Part shown: positions 1 to 8,158 of the stretch, piece after piece | How the letters are laid out: each line of letters starts with the position of its first letter | Numbering within the stretch: the stretch's first letter is position 1 | From: CAVUPF01 sp963743285 | Lineage (GTDB): Bacteria; Actinomycetota; Thermoleophilia; Solirubrobacterales; 70-9 | Assembly (NCBI GenBank): GCA_963743285.1 | Contig: CAVUPF010000005.1 | Coordinates: forward strand, 1 to 64,000 | Reading direction: 5' to 3' | DNA: 64,000 bases | Program-made: the position numbers and the translations under genes | The notes under the pieces: generated by a model | Seen by the model: only the letters and a program-made list of their open reading frames with translations | What the model was told of the DNA's origin: nothing | Databases searched by the model: none

Positions 1-105
1 GGAGATGATGACCGAGGACGCCAAGTTCGCACTTGGCTTCTAGGCACTGGACGCAGGGTCACAGACGTTCATACGGGGTCAGCGTTGGCCCAATCCCGTG
101 CCCAC
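1..105 (+). repeat. Imperfect repeat copy A (right part only)
   Basis: The window opens inside a repeat that recurs at 1977-2290 and 2897-3241. The core (about 8-43) reads ATG..., encoding MTEDAKFALGF and a stop, and contains the hairpin GCCAAGT-TCGC-ACTTGGC. After the stop, similarity with copy B continues for about 60 bases to a shared CCCACGG. The left part lies outside the window. No gene is seen in 106-304. Confidence 0.75.
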
Positions 106-304
106 GGCTGTCCCCACTGAGACGACGGTATTTCTTTACGAATGCGAATGAATGTTTGGTCGGCTTTGGCGGCCACTGCCCCAGGTGGCATATCTCAACA
201 GCACCTGCGAAGCGATCTTTCACCTCCACGGAATCGGCGACAACACCCGCGGCCTGCTGAGTTCACCCATAAGGCCAGGATCCGCAGGCCCGCGGTAACC
301 GTGC

Positions 305-1798
305 TCAATTCGGACGAGGGTCGTGCAGGATGAGTCCTTCTGCTTCAGCTTGGTCGGAAGGGATGAGCGCATTCGTGCCTTGCATTTGAGCAATCACCGA
401 CCTCATATCCGAAAAGTCGATCAGGGCGGCCCAGCGCTGTAGGCGTTCGCCAACACTTAGGAGTGGGGCCGGGTTCTCCTGGCGGCTCAGGGACCGTAAC
501 GCCCCCAGATAGTCGGGGCGGAAGGCCAGCGGGATCAGGAGGCGACACTCACCAGCAGCGCTGAGCTCAGCATTAGCTAGTGCCCTGGCGGCACGCCCAT
601 TTCCATCAGCAAACGGATGGACCTCGGCGAGCGAGAATAGTGAGAAGATTGCTCGGGCAAATCCCGGCGCGAGAGTCGCATAGAAGCTCCAGGCCTCGCG
701 TAGGGTTCCCTCGACCATCTCAGGGGAAACGAAAAGGGTGCCACCAGCGCGATTGGCAGCCGTCTTGAAATGACCTGGGTTGACCTCAGGGCGACCCCTA
801 AGGATGCGCCGATTGAGTTCGACCGCAACGTCGATAAAGTCATCCGCGCTAACGGGCACGCGGGCGCGCATATTCGGATCGGTGAGGCCTTCGAATGTTC
901 CGAGGATGTCGTGTGCGTCGGCTGCACGCTCTGCCGGCATCGCGCCCTCGAAAATGATCTCCCGGGCCTCCTCGAGATCGAACTCGGTTCCCTCGATGAA
1001 ATTTGAGAAATAGGCCTCGAAGAAGGCGAAGACGCGGTTTGGATCTGGCTTCTCGTTGACTCGTGGGGCAAGGTGACCAGAGAGAGCACCATGAAGGCGC
1101 TCGAAGAGGACAAGTCGATTGGAGTCATAGGGGGTACGGGCGTTCCGGGCTCGCGCCGCGTCGGTTGCTAAGGCAGTCTCGCCGGTGCCGAGCAAAGAGG
1201 CGATCAGATCGTCGAGTCGCTGTTGCTCGCGCTGGAGGTCGAGTTCGGGTGCAATCTGCCGGGCCTTGTCACGGATTCGCAGCAACTCCTCCTCGCCAGC
1301 GCTGCGCGCGACCCGCTCAAGCCATTCCTCGAACTCTTCCTGGTTCAAAGTGCGAGCCACCCCGCTCCGCGCCCGTGATGGTCGCATGTTGTCTAGCGCA
1401 GTGCGGGCCTGGCTACTGCGGTACAAGGAGCCGAAAGGCATGTCTCCGGAAAGCGGGCCAGGGCCTGGCCGGGGACGGAGGATGAGGCCGGGGAGTTCTT
1501 TTATCCCGGGCCGGCGATTGGGGCCAGCGTCGAGGAAGAGGGAGCCCTCTTCAGCAGGGCGACCGTCAATTGCCGATCGATCGACGATCACCGCATTTGG
1601 AAAATACAGGGGGGCAACGTCAAACCAGTGACGGCGGATCAACTGCTCGGCAGGCTCGTCTAGGTTTGCGGTGTAGAGGCCGCGGGCGAGACGGCGCAAC
1701 TCACTTCGTGCCGTAGCCCGGCTGACTGCGGCGTGCTCGCGGGAGCGAAAAATCTCTGGTAGATCAGGCGAAGGAAAGTTGTGTTTACGCTGGCTCAC
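305..1798 (-). CDS. Fic-domain protein with AbiEi-like N-terminal domain
   Basis: Predicted Fic adenylyltransferase (AMPylase) of 497 aa. The catalytic motif HPFADGNGRAAR (about residues 394-405) is complete. Just N-terminal of the Fic core, SNFIEG (265-270) matches the inhibitory motif (S/T)xxxE(G/N), in the position expected for class II self-inhibited Fic proteins. Residues 10-110 resemble the winged-helix antitoxin domain of AbiEi-type type IV toxin-antitoxin systems (an arginine-rich helix, then a GLYTAN-like segment). This assignment is by eye and less certain than the Fic domain. The start is GTG; no Shine-Dalgarno is visible, and CAAAAT lies 7 nt upstream, so the mRNA may be leaderless. 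Base composition is less GC-rich than the housekeeping genes to the right. No separate antitoxin gene is adjacent. Confidence 0.88.
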   Translation of the reverse strand: MSQRKHNFPSPDLPEIFRSREHAAVSRATARSELRRLARGLYTANLDEPAEQLIRRHWFDVAPLYFPNAVIVDRSAIDGRPAEEGSLFLDAGPNRRPGIKELPGLILRPRPGPGPLSGDMPFGSLYRSSQARTALDNMRPSRARSGVARTLNQEEFEEWLERVARSAGEEELLRIRDKARQIAPELDLQREQQRLDDLIASLLGTGETALATDAARARNARTPYDSNRLVLFERLHGALSGHLAPRVNEKPDPNRVFAFFEAYFSNFIEGTEFDLEEAREIIFEGAMPAERAADAHDILGTFEGLTDPNMRARVPVSADDFIDVAVELNRRILRGRPEVNPGHFKTAANRAGGTLFVSPEMVEGTLREAWSFYATLAPGFARAIFSLFSLAEVHPFADGNGRAARALANAELSAAGECRLLIPLAFRPDYLGALRSLSRQENPAPLLSVGERLQRWAALIDFSDMRSVIAQMQGTNALIPSDQAEAEGLILHDPRPN

Positions 1799-1813
1799 AA
1801 GTCTGATTTTGTC

Positions 1814-1895
1814 AGAAAACCCGAGTTAAGGGCCGAAATTTGAGAGAAAATCCGTTTTAAGTCCCAGTGCGGCTTAGAAAATGCAGATTTAAGCC
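1814..1895 (-). promoter_or_regulatory. Three iterons with 31-bp period upstream of the fic gene
   Basis: Three related 20-bp units begin at 1814, 1845 and 1876 on the plus strand, each starting AGAAAA and ending around TTAAG, for example AGAAAATCCGTTTTAAGTCC. The start-to-start spacing is exactly 31 bp, about three helical turns. They lie 16-98 bp before the GTG of the Fic gene. A small inverted repeat TCTGA-TTTTG-TCAGA (1802-1816) overlaps the first unit. This looks like an operator for cooperative binding, perhaps by the gene's own winged-helix domain (inference). Confidence 0.6.
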
Positions 1896-1976
1896 ATCAT
1901 GTATCGAAGGCTGCCCAGGACTCAGTCAAAATACCTGAGCCTCCCGGTGCGAGTAGAACCCCGATCTCGGTTCGGG

Positions 1977-2290
1977 CTCTGGCGAATCTGTTGGCACGAT
2001 GAGCCTGCGACATCCGCCTCTCCGGGTCCTCGCCGGCCTTCTAATCAATGAAGGGGTCTACCCCACCAGAAGTTCTGCCATGTCTGGTCCGATCGATGGT
2101 AAGACTGTGGCGGCAGGTGTCGGAAGGGCCTGCTCGCTCCCGACCTGGTCGCGTCGGTAGAAGTGGTGTAACGAGCGAAAGTCCACAGTGATGATCACCG
2201 AAGACGCCAAGTTCGCACTTGGCTTCTAGGGGATTGCAGGGTCATACAGGGTCAATATCGACCCCATCCCGTACCCGAGCGGTACCCACG
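1977..2290 (+). repeat. Imperfect repeat copy B
   Basis: Aligns by eye with copy C (2897-3241) over most of its length, sharing blocks such as CTCTGGCGAA, TCCGGGTCCTCGCC, TTCTGCCATGTCTG and TGTCGGAAGGG, with small indels. Its end (2191-2229) carries the hairpin GCCAAGT-TCGC-ACTTGGC and the reading frame ...ITEDAKFALGF-stop. After the stop it matches copy A. It lies between the Fic gene and the AT-hook gene, so most of the 603-base gap 1799-2401 is iterons plus this repeat. Confidence 0.75.
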
Positions 2291-2401
2291 GACAGCAAAA
2301 AAGACCTACGCGAGATTGATTGCAAAACGTCGCCGCCGGCCCTTGAAATCCCATAGCGCCTATCCTGCCGACAATTCCAGTCAACGAAGGAAGGAACTTG
2401 A

Positions 2402-2812
2402 ATGGATGTACTTCAAGAAGCGCGCGAGAAGATCGAGCAACGCATTGCAGAGCTTCGCGAGGAGCGGAACAGGCTTCAGGTCGCTCTGAGCGGTCTCAGC
2501 GGTGGATCTGCGCCTAAACGACGCGGACGCCCGCCAGGACGCCCCGCGGCGGCTTCAACGACCGCAGAGACGCCTAGCACGCCGAGCACCGGCAACGGTC
2601 GCAAACGTCGTAAAGGCCGCAAACGCCGCGGAGGAACCCGAGCCGATCATGCCGTAGCCCTGATCGCAGAGAAGCCGGGAATCAGCGCCTCGGAAATCGC
2701 CAAGAAACTGAAAATCAAGCCCAACTACCTGTATCGGGTGCTTGGCGATCTAGAGAAACAGGGACGCGTCAAGAAGGATGGTCGGACATACCATCCGCCA
2801 GTAGCCGCTTAG
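2402..2812 (+). CDS. AT-hook / winged-helix DNA-binding protein
   Basis: A small, very basic protein of 136 aa. Residues 2-33 are a heptad-rich helix suited to dimerisation. KRRGRPPGRP at 39-48 is an AT-hook, a minor-groove binding motif. A lysine/arginine cluster covers 67-80. Residues 83-136 look like a winged helix (GISASEIAKKLKIKPNYLYRVLGDLE, here abbreviated from the visible helix-turn-helix). The architecture suggests a nucleoid-associated or silencing protein analogous to Lsr2/H-NS in role; that is inference, not homology. A strong Shine-Dalgarno (AAGGAAGGAA, 2387-2396) decides the start. It stands alone between two repeat copies and is followed by a terminator hairpin. Confidence 0.75.
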   Translation: MDVLQEAREKIEQRIAELREERNRLQVALSGLSGGSAPKRRGRPPGRPAAASTTAETPSTPSTGNGRKRRKGRKRRGGTRADHAVALIAEKPGISASEIAKKLKIKPNYLYRVLGDLEKQGRVKKDGRTYHPPVAA

Positions 2813-2837
2813 GCTTATTTTCATAATGATGCAGCGA

Positions 2838-2862
2838 AGGCCCGCGATATGCGGGTCTTTCT
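2838..2862 (+). terminator. Rho-independent terminator candidate after the AT-hook gene
   Basis: AGGCCCGC-GATAT-GCGGGTCT forms an 8-bp stem with one G-U pair and a 5-nt loop, followed by TTCT. It lies 25 bases after the stop codon. Confidence 0.65.
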
Positions 2863-2896
2863 GTGTTTGAGGTTGAACTTTCCAGCCCAACCGACA

Positions 2897-3241
2897 CTCT
2901 GGCGAACCAATTGGAATGGTGAGCCTTGCGACTTCCGCTCCTCCGGGTCCTCGCCTGGTTGAGCGCTCTTAATCAATGCAGGTCCACCCCAGCCGTAGTT
3001 CTGCCATGTCTGATCCGATCGCTGGCAAGGACTGGCGAGATGTGTCGGAAGGGCGGCCTGCTCCCATCGACATCCCTGCGGGCCGTTTCGAGTTTGCCCG
3101 GCCAGCAGCAATCAAGTTAGTAGCATCTTTGCCCCCATGTCTATCCCCGCTGGCGGCCTAAATTCGTGTTATGCAGGCACTCTGAGGCGAAAGTTCGCAG
3201 AGACGATGACCGAGGACGCCAAGTTCGCCTTGGGCTTCTAA
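2897..3241 (+). repeat. Imperfect repeat copy C
   Basis: Third copy of the left-end repeat. It ends exactly at a TAA (3239-3241), seven bases before the next gene. The final frame again reads MTEDAKFALGF-stop, but with synonymous changes (GCC TTG instead of GCA CTT, TAA instead of TAG). The hairpin is kept as CCAAG-TTCGC-CTTGG. Together with the terminator this accounts for the 435-base gap 2813-3247; no gene is supported there. Confidence 0.75.
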
Positions 3242-3247
3242 CCCCGG

Positions 3248-4282
3248 ATGGCGACTACTGGGCCAGCCGAGCCGCCGCAGTCGGTCCGTCCTGGGGCCGG
3301 GGCGGCCGAACCCGCGGCACCGATGGCGCATGACGGCCGCGAGGTCATCCGCACTGTGGAGCTGACCAAGGTCTATGCCGGCACCGACTTCGCCGCGGTC
3401 GACAAGCTCAACCTGACCGTCCGCGGCGGTGAGATATTCGGCCTGCTTGGGCCCAACGGCGCTGGCAAGACGACGACCGCGGGAATGCTGACCACGCGGG
3501 TGGTCCCCACCTCGGGGTCCGCGCACGTGGGCGCGATCGACGTGGTGGCTCACCCGGCTCTGACCAAGCAGCTGATCGGAACCGTCTCACAGACGAACAC
3601 CCTGGATCGCCAGCTCACGGTGTGGGAGAACCTCTACTTCCACGGTCGCCTGTTCGGCATTCCCGCATCGCAGTCGCGCCGCACCGCCGACGAGCTGCTC
3701 GAGCAGTTCCAGCTATCCAAGTGGGCGAAGGCCTCGGTGTTCGCCCTCTCGGGTGGGATGGCCCAGCGGCTGATGGTGGCGCGGGCGATCTTTCACCGCC
3801 CGGCCGTGCTGTTCATGGATGAGCCGACCGCCGGCCTTGACCCACAGAGCCGCCTCGCGCTGTGGGAGATCCTCGGGGAGCTCAACCGCGCCGGGCAGAC
3901 GATCCTGCTCACCACCCACTACATGGAGGAGGCCGACCTGCTCTGTGACCGAGTGGCGATCATGGATCACGGCAAGATCCTTGCGCTCGATACGCCAGCT
4001 GCTCTCAAGCAGTCGGTTGGCGCTGAGGAGATCGTCACCGTGAGGGCCGCCGGGGACAGGGCCGCGCTCGTCGAGCGGCTGAAGAGTGAGATCGACGGTG
4101 TCACCCGCACCCGCGTGGTCGACGGGGGCGTCGAGCTTCACGTGCAGGGTGCCAAGCGGCTCGTGCCGCGGGTGGTGAACGCCGCCGAGAGCGGCGGCTT
4201 TGAGGTCGCCGACCTCTCGGTCTCCAAGCCCAGCCTCGAGACCGTGTTCATCAACCTCACCGGGAAGGCGCTTCGCGACTGA
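3248..4282 (+). CDS. ABC transporter ATP-binding protein (DrrA-like)
   Basis: ATPase subunit of an ABC-2 exporter, 344 aa. Visible motifs are Walker A GLLGPNGAGKTT, signature LSGGMAQRL, Walker B VLFMDEPTAGLD and the H-loop TTH. The C-terminal extension after the ATPase core is typical of daunorubicin/antibiotic-resistance type ATPases. The first 25 residues are a Pro/Ala-rich leader, and a second ATG at 3323 could be the true start; neither has a clear ribosome site. The downstream permease gene overlaps by one base (TGATG), so the two should form one exporter. The substrate cannot be read from sequence. Confidence 0.9.
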   Translation: MATTGPAEPPQSVRPGAGAAEPAAPMAHDGREVIRTVELTKVYAGTDFAAVDKLNLTVRGGEIFGLLGPNGAGKTTTAGMLTTRVVPTSGSAHVGAIDVVAHPALTKQLIGTVSQTNTLDRQLTVWENLYFHGRLFGIPASQSRRTADELLEQFQLSKWAKASVFALSGGMAQRLMVARAIFHRPAVLFMDEPTAGLDPQSRLALWEILGELNRAGQTILLTTHYMEEADLLCDRVAIMDHGKILALDTPAALKQSVGAEEIVTVRAAGDRAALVERLKSEIDGVTRTRVVDGGVELHVQGAKRLVPRVVNAAESGGFEVADLSVSKPSLETVFINLTGKALRD

Positions 4283-5166
4283 TGGCGGGTGCCGTTCAGC
4301 CAGCCCTGGCAGGCGTCGATGTCGAGCTGCGACCGTCGCGCTCCGCAGCCCAGGCGAGCCGTCTGGCGCTGCGCGCGCTGATCCTCCGCGACCTGGTGGT
4401 GCTGAGGAAGAACTTCGCCGAGTTCTTGGTCCGTACTCTGATTCAGCCGTTCCTGCTCGTCTTCGTATTCCTTTACGTATTCCCCTCGATCGGCCAGGGC
4501 ATCGGCGGGCATGGGGGCTCGGCCGCCGAGTCGGCCTTCGCGACGGTGCTGGTCCCCGGCGTCGTTGCGATCTCGATCATGTTCCAGGGGATCCAAGCCG
4601 TCGCTCTGCAGCTGTCTACCGAGTTCGGCTACACCCGTGAGATCGAGGATCGCGTCCAGGCCCCCTGTCCGATTTGGCTCGTCGCCGTCGCGAAGGTGAT
4701 GTCCGGGTCCGTCCAAGGGGTTCTCGCGGCGGTCGTCGTCTTCCCGATGGCTGCGGTGATCCATGCTCCCGGCGTGGAAGCCCATCTCTCAATCCACTGG
4801 TGGGTCATCGTCACCCTGATACCGCTTGCATGCGTCGCCATGACCGCGCTCGGATTGGTGCTTGGGACGACGTTTGAGCCGCGCAACATCGGGCTCATGT
4901 TCGGGTTCGTCGTACTGCCGTTGACCTTCCTCGGCGGCACCTACTACCAGTGGACGAAACTGTCGCCGGTACAGGTGGACGGCATCCACTGGTTGCAGAT
5001 CCTGGTCCTGGTCAACCCGCTGATCTATGTCGCCGAGGGCATGCGAGCCGGCTTGACAGAGGCCTCGCACATGCCCCTGTATGTCGTCTATCCGGTTCTG
5101 GTCGGCTTCTGCGCCGCCTTTTTATCGCTCGGCCTGCGCAACTTCCGCCGCCGGGTGCTCTCCTGA
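4282..5166 (+). CDS. ABC-2 type permease (DrrB-like)
   Basis: Membrane subunit of 294 aa with about six hydrophobic segments. It has the ABC-2 features FGYTREIEDRVQAP in the first cytoplasmic loop and FLGGTYYQ in the later part. It is translationally coupled to the preceding ATPase and very likely its partner in exporting a drug, lipid or polymer precursor. The next membrane gene follows at once. Confidence 0.88.
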   Translation: MAGAVQPALAGVDVELRPSRSAAQASRLALRALILRDLVVLRKNFAEFLVRTLIQPFLLVFVFLYVFPSIGQGIGGHGGSAAESAFATVLVPGVVAISIMFQGIQAVALQLSTEFGYTREIEDRVQAPCPIWLVAVAKVMSGSVQGVLAAVVVFPMAAVIHAPGVEAHLSIHWWVIVTLIPLACVAMTALGLVLGTTFEPRNIGLMFGFVVLPLTFLGGTYYQWTKLSPVQVDGIHWLQILVLVNPLIYVAEGMRAGLTEASHMPLYVVYPVLVGFCAAFLSLGLRNFRRRVLS

Positions 5167-5225
5167 GGAAGGCGCGGCCGACCGAGGGCGCCTCGCCGTT
5201 TGACCGACACAGCGTCCTGCGCCGC

Positions 5226-6149
5226 ATGGGCGTGCCGCTGTTGGCGGGGGTTCTCATCTTCGGCCTGCTGCTCGCGATCCCGCCGCTGCGCGAGGTGTTG
5301 AGGGCGATCGGCCGCATGAGCCCGGGCTGGATCGCGGTAGCGATCGCCTTCGAGCTTGCCTCCTGCGCGAGCTTTGTCGTCGTCTTTCGGCTCTTCTTCT
5401 CCCCGCTTGCTCCCCGCCTGGCCCGCCGGCTCGCCTGGACTGAGATGGCATCCGGCGTGTTGCTGCCGGCCGGAGGGGTGGGCGGCCTGGCGATTGGCGG
5501 CTGGCTCGTGCACCTCGCCGGTATGTCGACGCGCTCGATCATCAAGCGCTCCAGTGCGCTGTTCTTCATCACCAGCGCCGCCAGCGTCGCCGCGATGATC
5601 GCGGCGGGGGCCCTGCTGCTCACGGGGCTCTCGGCGGGGCCGGAGGACTTCATTCGGGCGGCGCTGCCGATCTTCGCGGGCGCTTTGGCGACGGTTGTCG
5701 TCCTGGCACTCCCTGCGCGCCAATCGCGCAGGACAGCCCGCCCCGGTGGGCCGGCCTGGATCAGCGATCTGATCGAGGGGATTCGCGAGGCCGAGTACGC
5801 GGTTCGCAGGCCCAGCTGGCGCCTTCTGGGCGCGATCGGCTACCTCCTCTTCGACATCGCCGTCCTCTGGGCGGCGTTTGCCGCACTCGGGGACCGCCCG
5901 CCCCTGGCGCCCCTGACCCTCGGCTACATCATCGGCTACCTCGCCAACCTCGTCCCGATCCCCGGTGGGGTCGGCGTGCTTGACGGCGGTCTGGTCGCCG
6001 CGCTGATCATTTACGGTGTCTTGCCGATCGATGCTGCCGCGGCGGTGCTCGTCTACCACGCGATCGCCTTCTGGGTCCCAGGCCTGGGCGGCCTGCTCGG
6101 CCTCGCCCTGTTGCCGCAGGAGCTCACGGGCGAGGTGGGGCCGGTCTAG
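5226..6149 (+). CDS. Flippase-like integral membrane protein (UPF0104/LPG synthase N-domain family)
   Basis: Polytopic membrane protein, about 307 aa from ATG 5226. The segments GGLAIGGWLVHLAG and LVPIPGGVGVLDGGLVAAL match the conserved loops of the flippase-like family (lysylphosphatidylglycerol synthase transmembrane region, also AglD-like). No C-terminal synthetase domain is present, so only a lipid-translocation type role is suggested. The frame is open further upstream: a CTG at 5163 overlaps the permease stop as CTGA and would add 21 residues. It is in operon with the ABC exporter. Its TAG overlaps the opposing fxsA stop within CTAG. Confidence 0.72.
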   Translation: MGVPLLAGVLIFGLLLAIPPLREVLRAIGRMSPGWIAVAIAFELASCASFVVVFRLFFSPLAPRLARRLAWTEMASGVLLPAGGVGGLAIGGWLVHLAGMSTRSIIKRSSALFFITSAASVAAMIAAGALLLTGLSAGPEDFIRAALPIFAGALATVVVLALPARQSRRTARPGGPAWISDLIEGIREAEYAVRRPSWRLLGAIGYLLFDIAVLWAAFAALGDRPPLAPLTLGYIIGYLANLVPIPGGVGVLDGGLVAALIIYGVLPIDAAAAVLVYHAIAFWVPGLGGLLGLALLPQELTGEVGPV

Positions 6150-6625
6150 CGACGCAGCTGGGGCTCGTCGGGGCCGACCTCCTCGGCGGTCGCGTCGAAG
6201 TCATAAGGCCGGCCGGTGCTCCATCCCTCTCTGCTGCGCATGGTTTGATCGGCCACGCCGAGCAGCACGAAGCGGCGCCCAAGGTAGGTGCGCATCAATC
6301 GCCTTGCGATCGCCCTGGTCGGCGGGACCAGGAGGATCAAGCCGAAGACGTCGGTGATGAAACCCGGGATCAGCAGCAACGTGGCGCCGGCCGCGATCAT
6401 CAGGCCGTCGGCGACCTCGCGACCGGGGAAGCGGCGTGTGGCGAGCGCCGCGTTGAAGCGTCGCCAGGCGCCGCGCCCCTGGAGGCGCAACAGCAATGCA
6501 CCGAGCAGCCCGCCGGCGAGCAGCAGCGCCAGGGTCGGCAACACCCCGATCAATTCACCGATTCGGACGATCACGTACAGCTCCGCGATCGGCATGAGGA
6601 TCAAGAGGATGACCAGCAGGGCCAC
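6146..6625 (-). CDS. fxsA: FxsA family membrane protein
   Basis: A 159-aa cytoplasmic-membrane protein. ILMPIAELYVIVRIGELIG at the start and AAGATLLLIPGFITDVFGLILLVPPTR are the family hallmarks; a hydrophilic tail follows. In E. coli FxsA interferes with phage exclusion by F factor PifA; the general function is unknown. The GTG at 6625 is chosen because TAGGCT lies 7 nt upstream (leaderless pattern) and because the upstream residues are not hydrophobic. Convergent with the flippase-like gene. Confidence 0.85.
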   Translation of the reverse strand: MALLVILLILMPIAELYVIVRIGELIGVLPTLALLLAGGLLGALLLRLQGRGAWRRFNAALATRRFPGREVADGLMIAAGATLLLIPGFITDVFGLILLVPPTRAIARRLMRTYLGRRFVLLGVADQTMRSREGWSTGRPYDFDATAEEVGPDEPQLRR

Positions 6626-6632
6626 GGTCAGA

Positions 6633-6638
6633 AGCCTA
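6633..6638 (-). promoter_or_regulatory. -10 box for leaderless fxsA
   Basis: TAGGCT on the minus strand, 7 nt before the GTG start. No ribosome-binding site fits between. Confidence 0.5.
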
Positions 6639-6665
6639 GCCTGGTACTGGCTCGGCCCCGAGCCA

Positions 6666-8078
6666 TCAGGCCGGTGCCGCTGCCGCGGCGGCGGCCTCAA
6701 GCTCGGCCAGCGACTCGATGATGCCGCGGGCGATCGAATCTGTGTCGTCCATCGAGTCGTAGTCGGCGAGCAGGCCAAAGCCGACGTGTCCGTTGTAGCT
6801 CATGATCGCGACCGCCAGCGCGTGGCTTGGAGGCAGGAAGGCGACGGGGAAGACCTCTTCCAACTCCCGCCCTAGGACGTAGAGGGGGATCTGGGGCCCG
6901 GGCACGTTGGTGACGATCAAGTTGAACAGCCGGGTCGAGAAGTTGATCCGTGAGGCCTGGGCGAGCAGGGTCGGCGGGGCGAAGTCGTTGAAGCGGGAGA
7001 TCACTTCCGCTCCCAGTGCCTGCTTTGAGCGCTTCAGCCCCTCCATCTGCTCGCTGACCACTCGCAGCCGCCGCACCGGGTCCTCGACGTAGACAGGCAG
7101 CGGTCCGCGCATCGCGGCTATCCGGTTGCCCAGGTTGCCCCGCTCGTCCTCGCTGCGGATCGAGACCGGCACCAGCGCCCTCAGCTCCAGCCCCTCGGTG
7201 CGGACGCCGCGCTCGTGCAGCCAGCCGCGCAGCGCACCGGTCACTGTCGCCAGCACCACATCGTTGACGGTCCCGCCCAGCGCGTCCTTGATCCGCTTGA
7301 AAGTCGCCAGATCCGAGCGGGCCCATACGAAGCGCCGGTGGGGCCCGATCGGCCGGTTGAGCGGCACGTCGGGCGCTGGATTGGCGAACGCCCCGACGAC
7401 CTCGCTCACCCCCTCCAGCGCCTCTGTCAATCGCTTTGCAGCCGACTCGGGGTGGCGCACCGCCTCAACCGTCCGCTCCGCCAGCTGCACCGGCGCCAGG
7501 GCGACATCGATCGCGCTTCGCGCCACCAGCTCGGCCGTCGTCGGTGAGGGGTGCGGCACCCAGTCGTCATCGACCGGCGGCGGCTCTGGCAGCGGCTCGA
7601 GATCGAACAGCACCGTCCCGAGATCGACTCCGGAGACCCCGTCGACCATCGCGTGGTGGGTCTTGGTCAGGATCGCGAAGCGGTTCCGCTCCAGTCCCTG
7701 TGTCAGCCACAGCTCCCAGAGCGGCTTGGAGCGGTCGAGCTGCTGGGAGAAGACACGGCCGGCAAGTCGCCGCAACTCCTCCTCGCCGCCCGGCTCTGGC
7801 AGTGCCGTGTGGCGGATGTGGTAGGTGAGGTTGAAGTTGACATCGTCGGCCCAGAGCGGCCGGCCCGCCTCCAGCGGCGGCACCACGAGCCGTTGGCGGA
7901 ACCGCGGCACCTGACTCAATCGCCTCCGCACGTGCTCGGCCAGGTCAACGTAGCGGGGCGGCGGACCCTCGAAGATCAGAATCGCCCCCACGTGCATGTG
8001 GCTGGTGGAGGTCTCGTTGGCCAGGAACGAGGCGTCGATCGCGGTCAGCCTGTCTAGGTGGTGTCCGTCGGTGCTCAT
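6666..8078 (-). CDS. WS/DGAT-family O-acyltransferase
   Basis: 470 aa, the usual length for actinobacterial wax ester synthase / acyl-CoA:diacylglycerol acyltransferases. HHAMVDG at 141-147 is the catalytic HHxxxDG motif. The N-terminal segment (LTAIDASFL) and the NDVVLA block of the second domain are also family hallmarks. It would use acyl-CoA to esterify diacylglycerol or long-chain alcohols, making storage lipid at the inner membrane face. Acceptor specificity cannot be told. The ATG has TAGCCT 6 nt upstream. Confidence 0.9.
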   Translation of the reverse strand: MSTDGHHLDRLTAIDASFLANETSTSHMHVGAILIFEGPPPRYVDLAEHVRRRLSQVPRFRQRLVVPPLEAGRPLWADDVNFNLTYHIRHTALPEPGGEEELRRLAGRVFSQQLDRSKPLWELWLTQGLERNRFAILTKTHHAMVDGVSGVDLGTVLFDLEPLPEPPPVDDDWVPHPSPTTAELVARSAIDVALAPVQLAERTVEAVRHPESAAKRLTEALEGVSEVVGAFANPAPDVPLNRPIGPHRRFVWARSDLATFKRIKDALGGTVNDVVLATVTGALRGWLHERGVRTEGLELRALVPVSIRSEDERGNLGNRIAAMRGPLPVYVEDPVRRLRVVSEQMEGLKRSKQALGAEVISRFNDFAPPTLLAQASRINFSTRLFNLIVTNVPGPQIPLYVLGRELEEVFPVAFLPPSHALAVAIMSYNGHVGFGLLADYDSMDDTDSIARGIIESLAELEAAAAAAAPA

Positions 8079-8084
8079 GTCGCA

Positions 8085-8090
8085 AGGCTA
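8085..8090 (-). promoter_or_regulatory. -10 box for leaderless WS/DGAT gene
   Basis: TAGCCT on the minus strand, 6 nt before the ATG at 8078. The divergent ispH gene has its own box at 8146. Confidence 0.5.
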
Positions 8091-8145
8091 GCTACGCCCC
8101 GCGCGGCCAGCCACCCTGCGCAGCCGTCCGCAACCTCGCCACCGC

Positions 8146-8151
8146 TACCCT
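8146..8151 (+). promoter_or_regulatory. -10 box for leaderless ispH
   Basis: TACCCT ends 7 nt before the ATG at 8159, the spacing expected if transcription starts on the start codon. Confidence 0.5.
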
Positions 8152-8158
8152 GCAGCTC

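Noticed and set aside
33..333. Short plus-strand frames at the left end
   Set aside because: No start signals, overlap the repeat and the fic 3' end, no similarity recognised.
1..3241. CRISPR array
   Set aside because: Repeats are long, only three, and separated by whole genes, not spacers.
7126..7828. Plus-strand frames opposite the WS/DGAT gene
   Set aside because: Shadows of the clear minus-strand acyltransferase.
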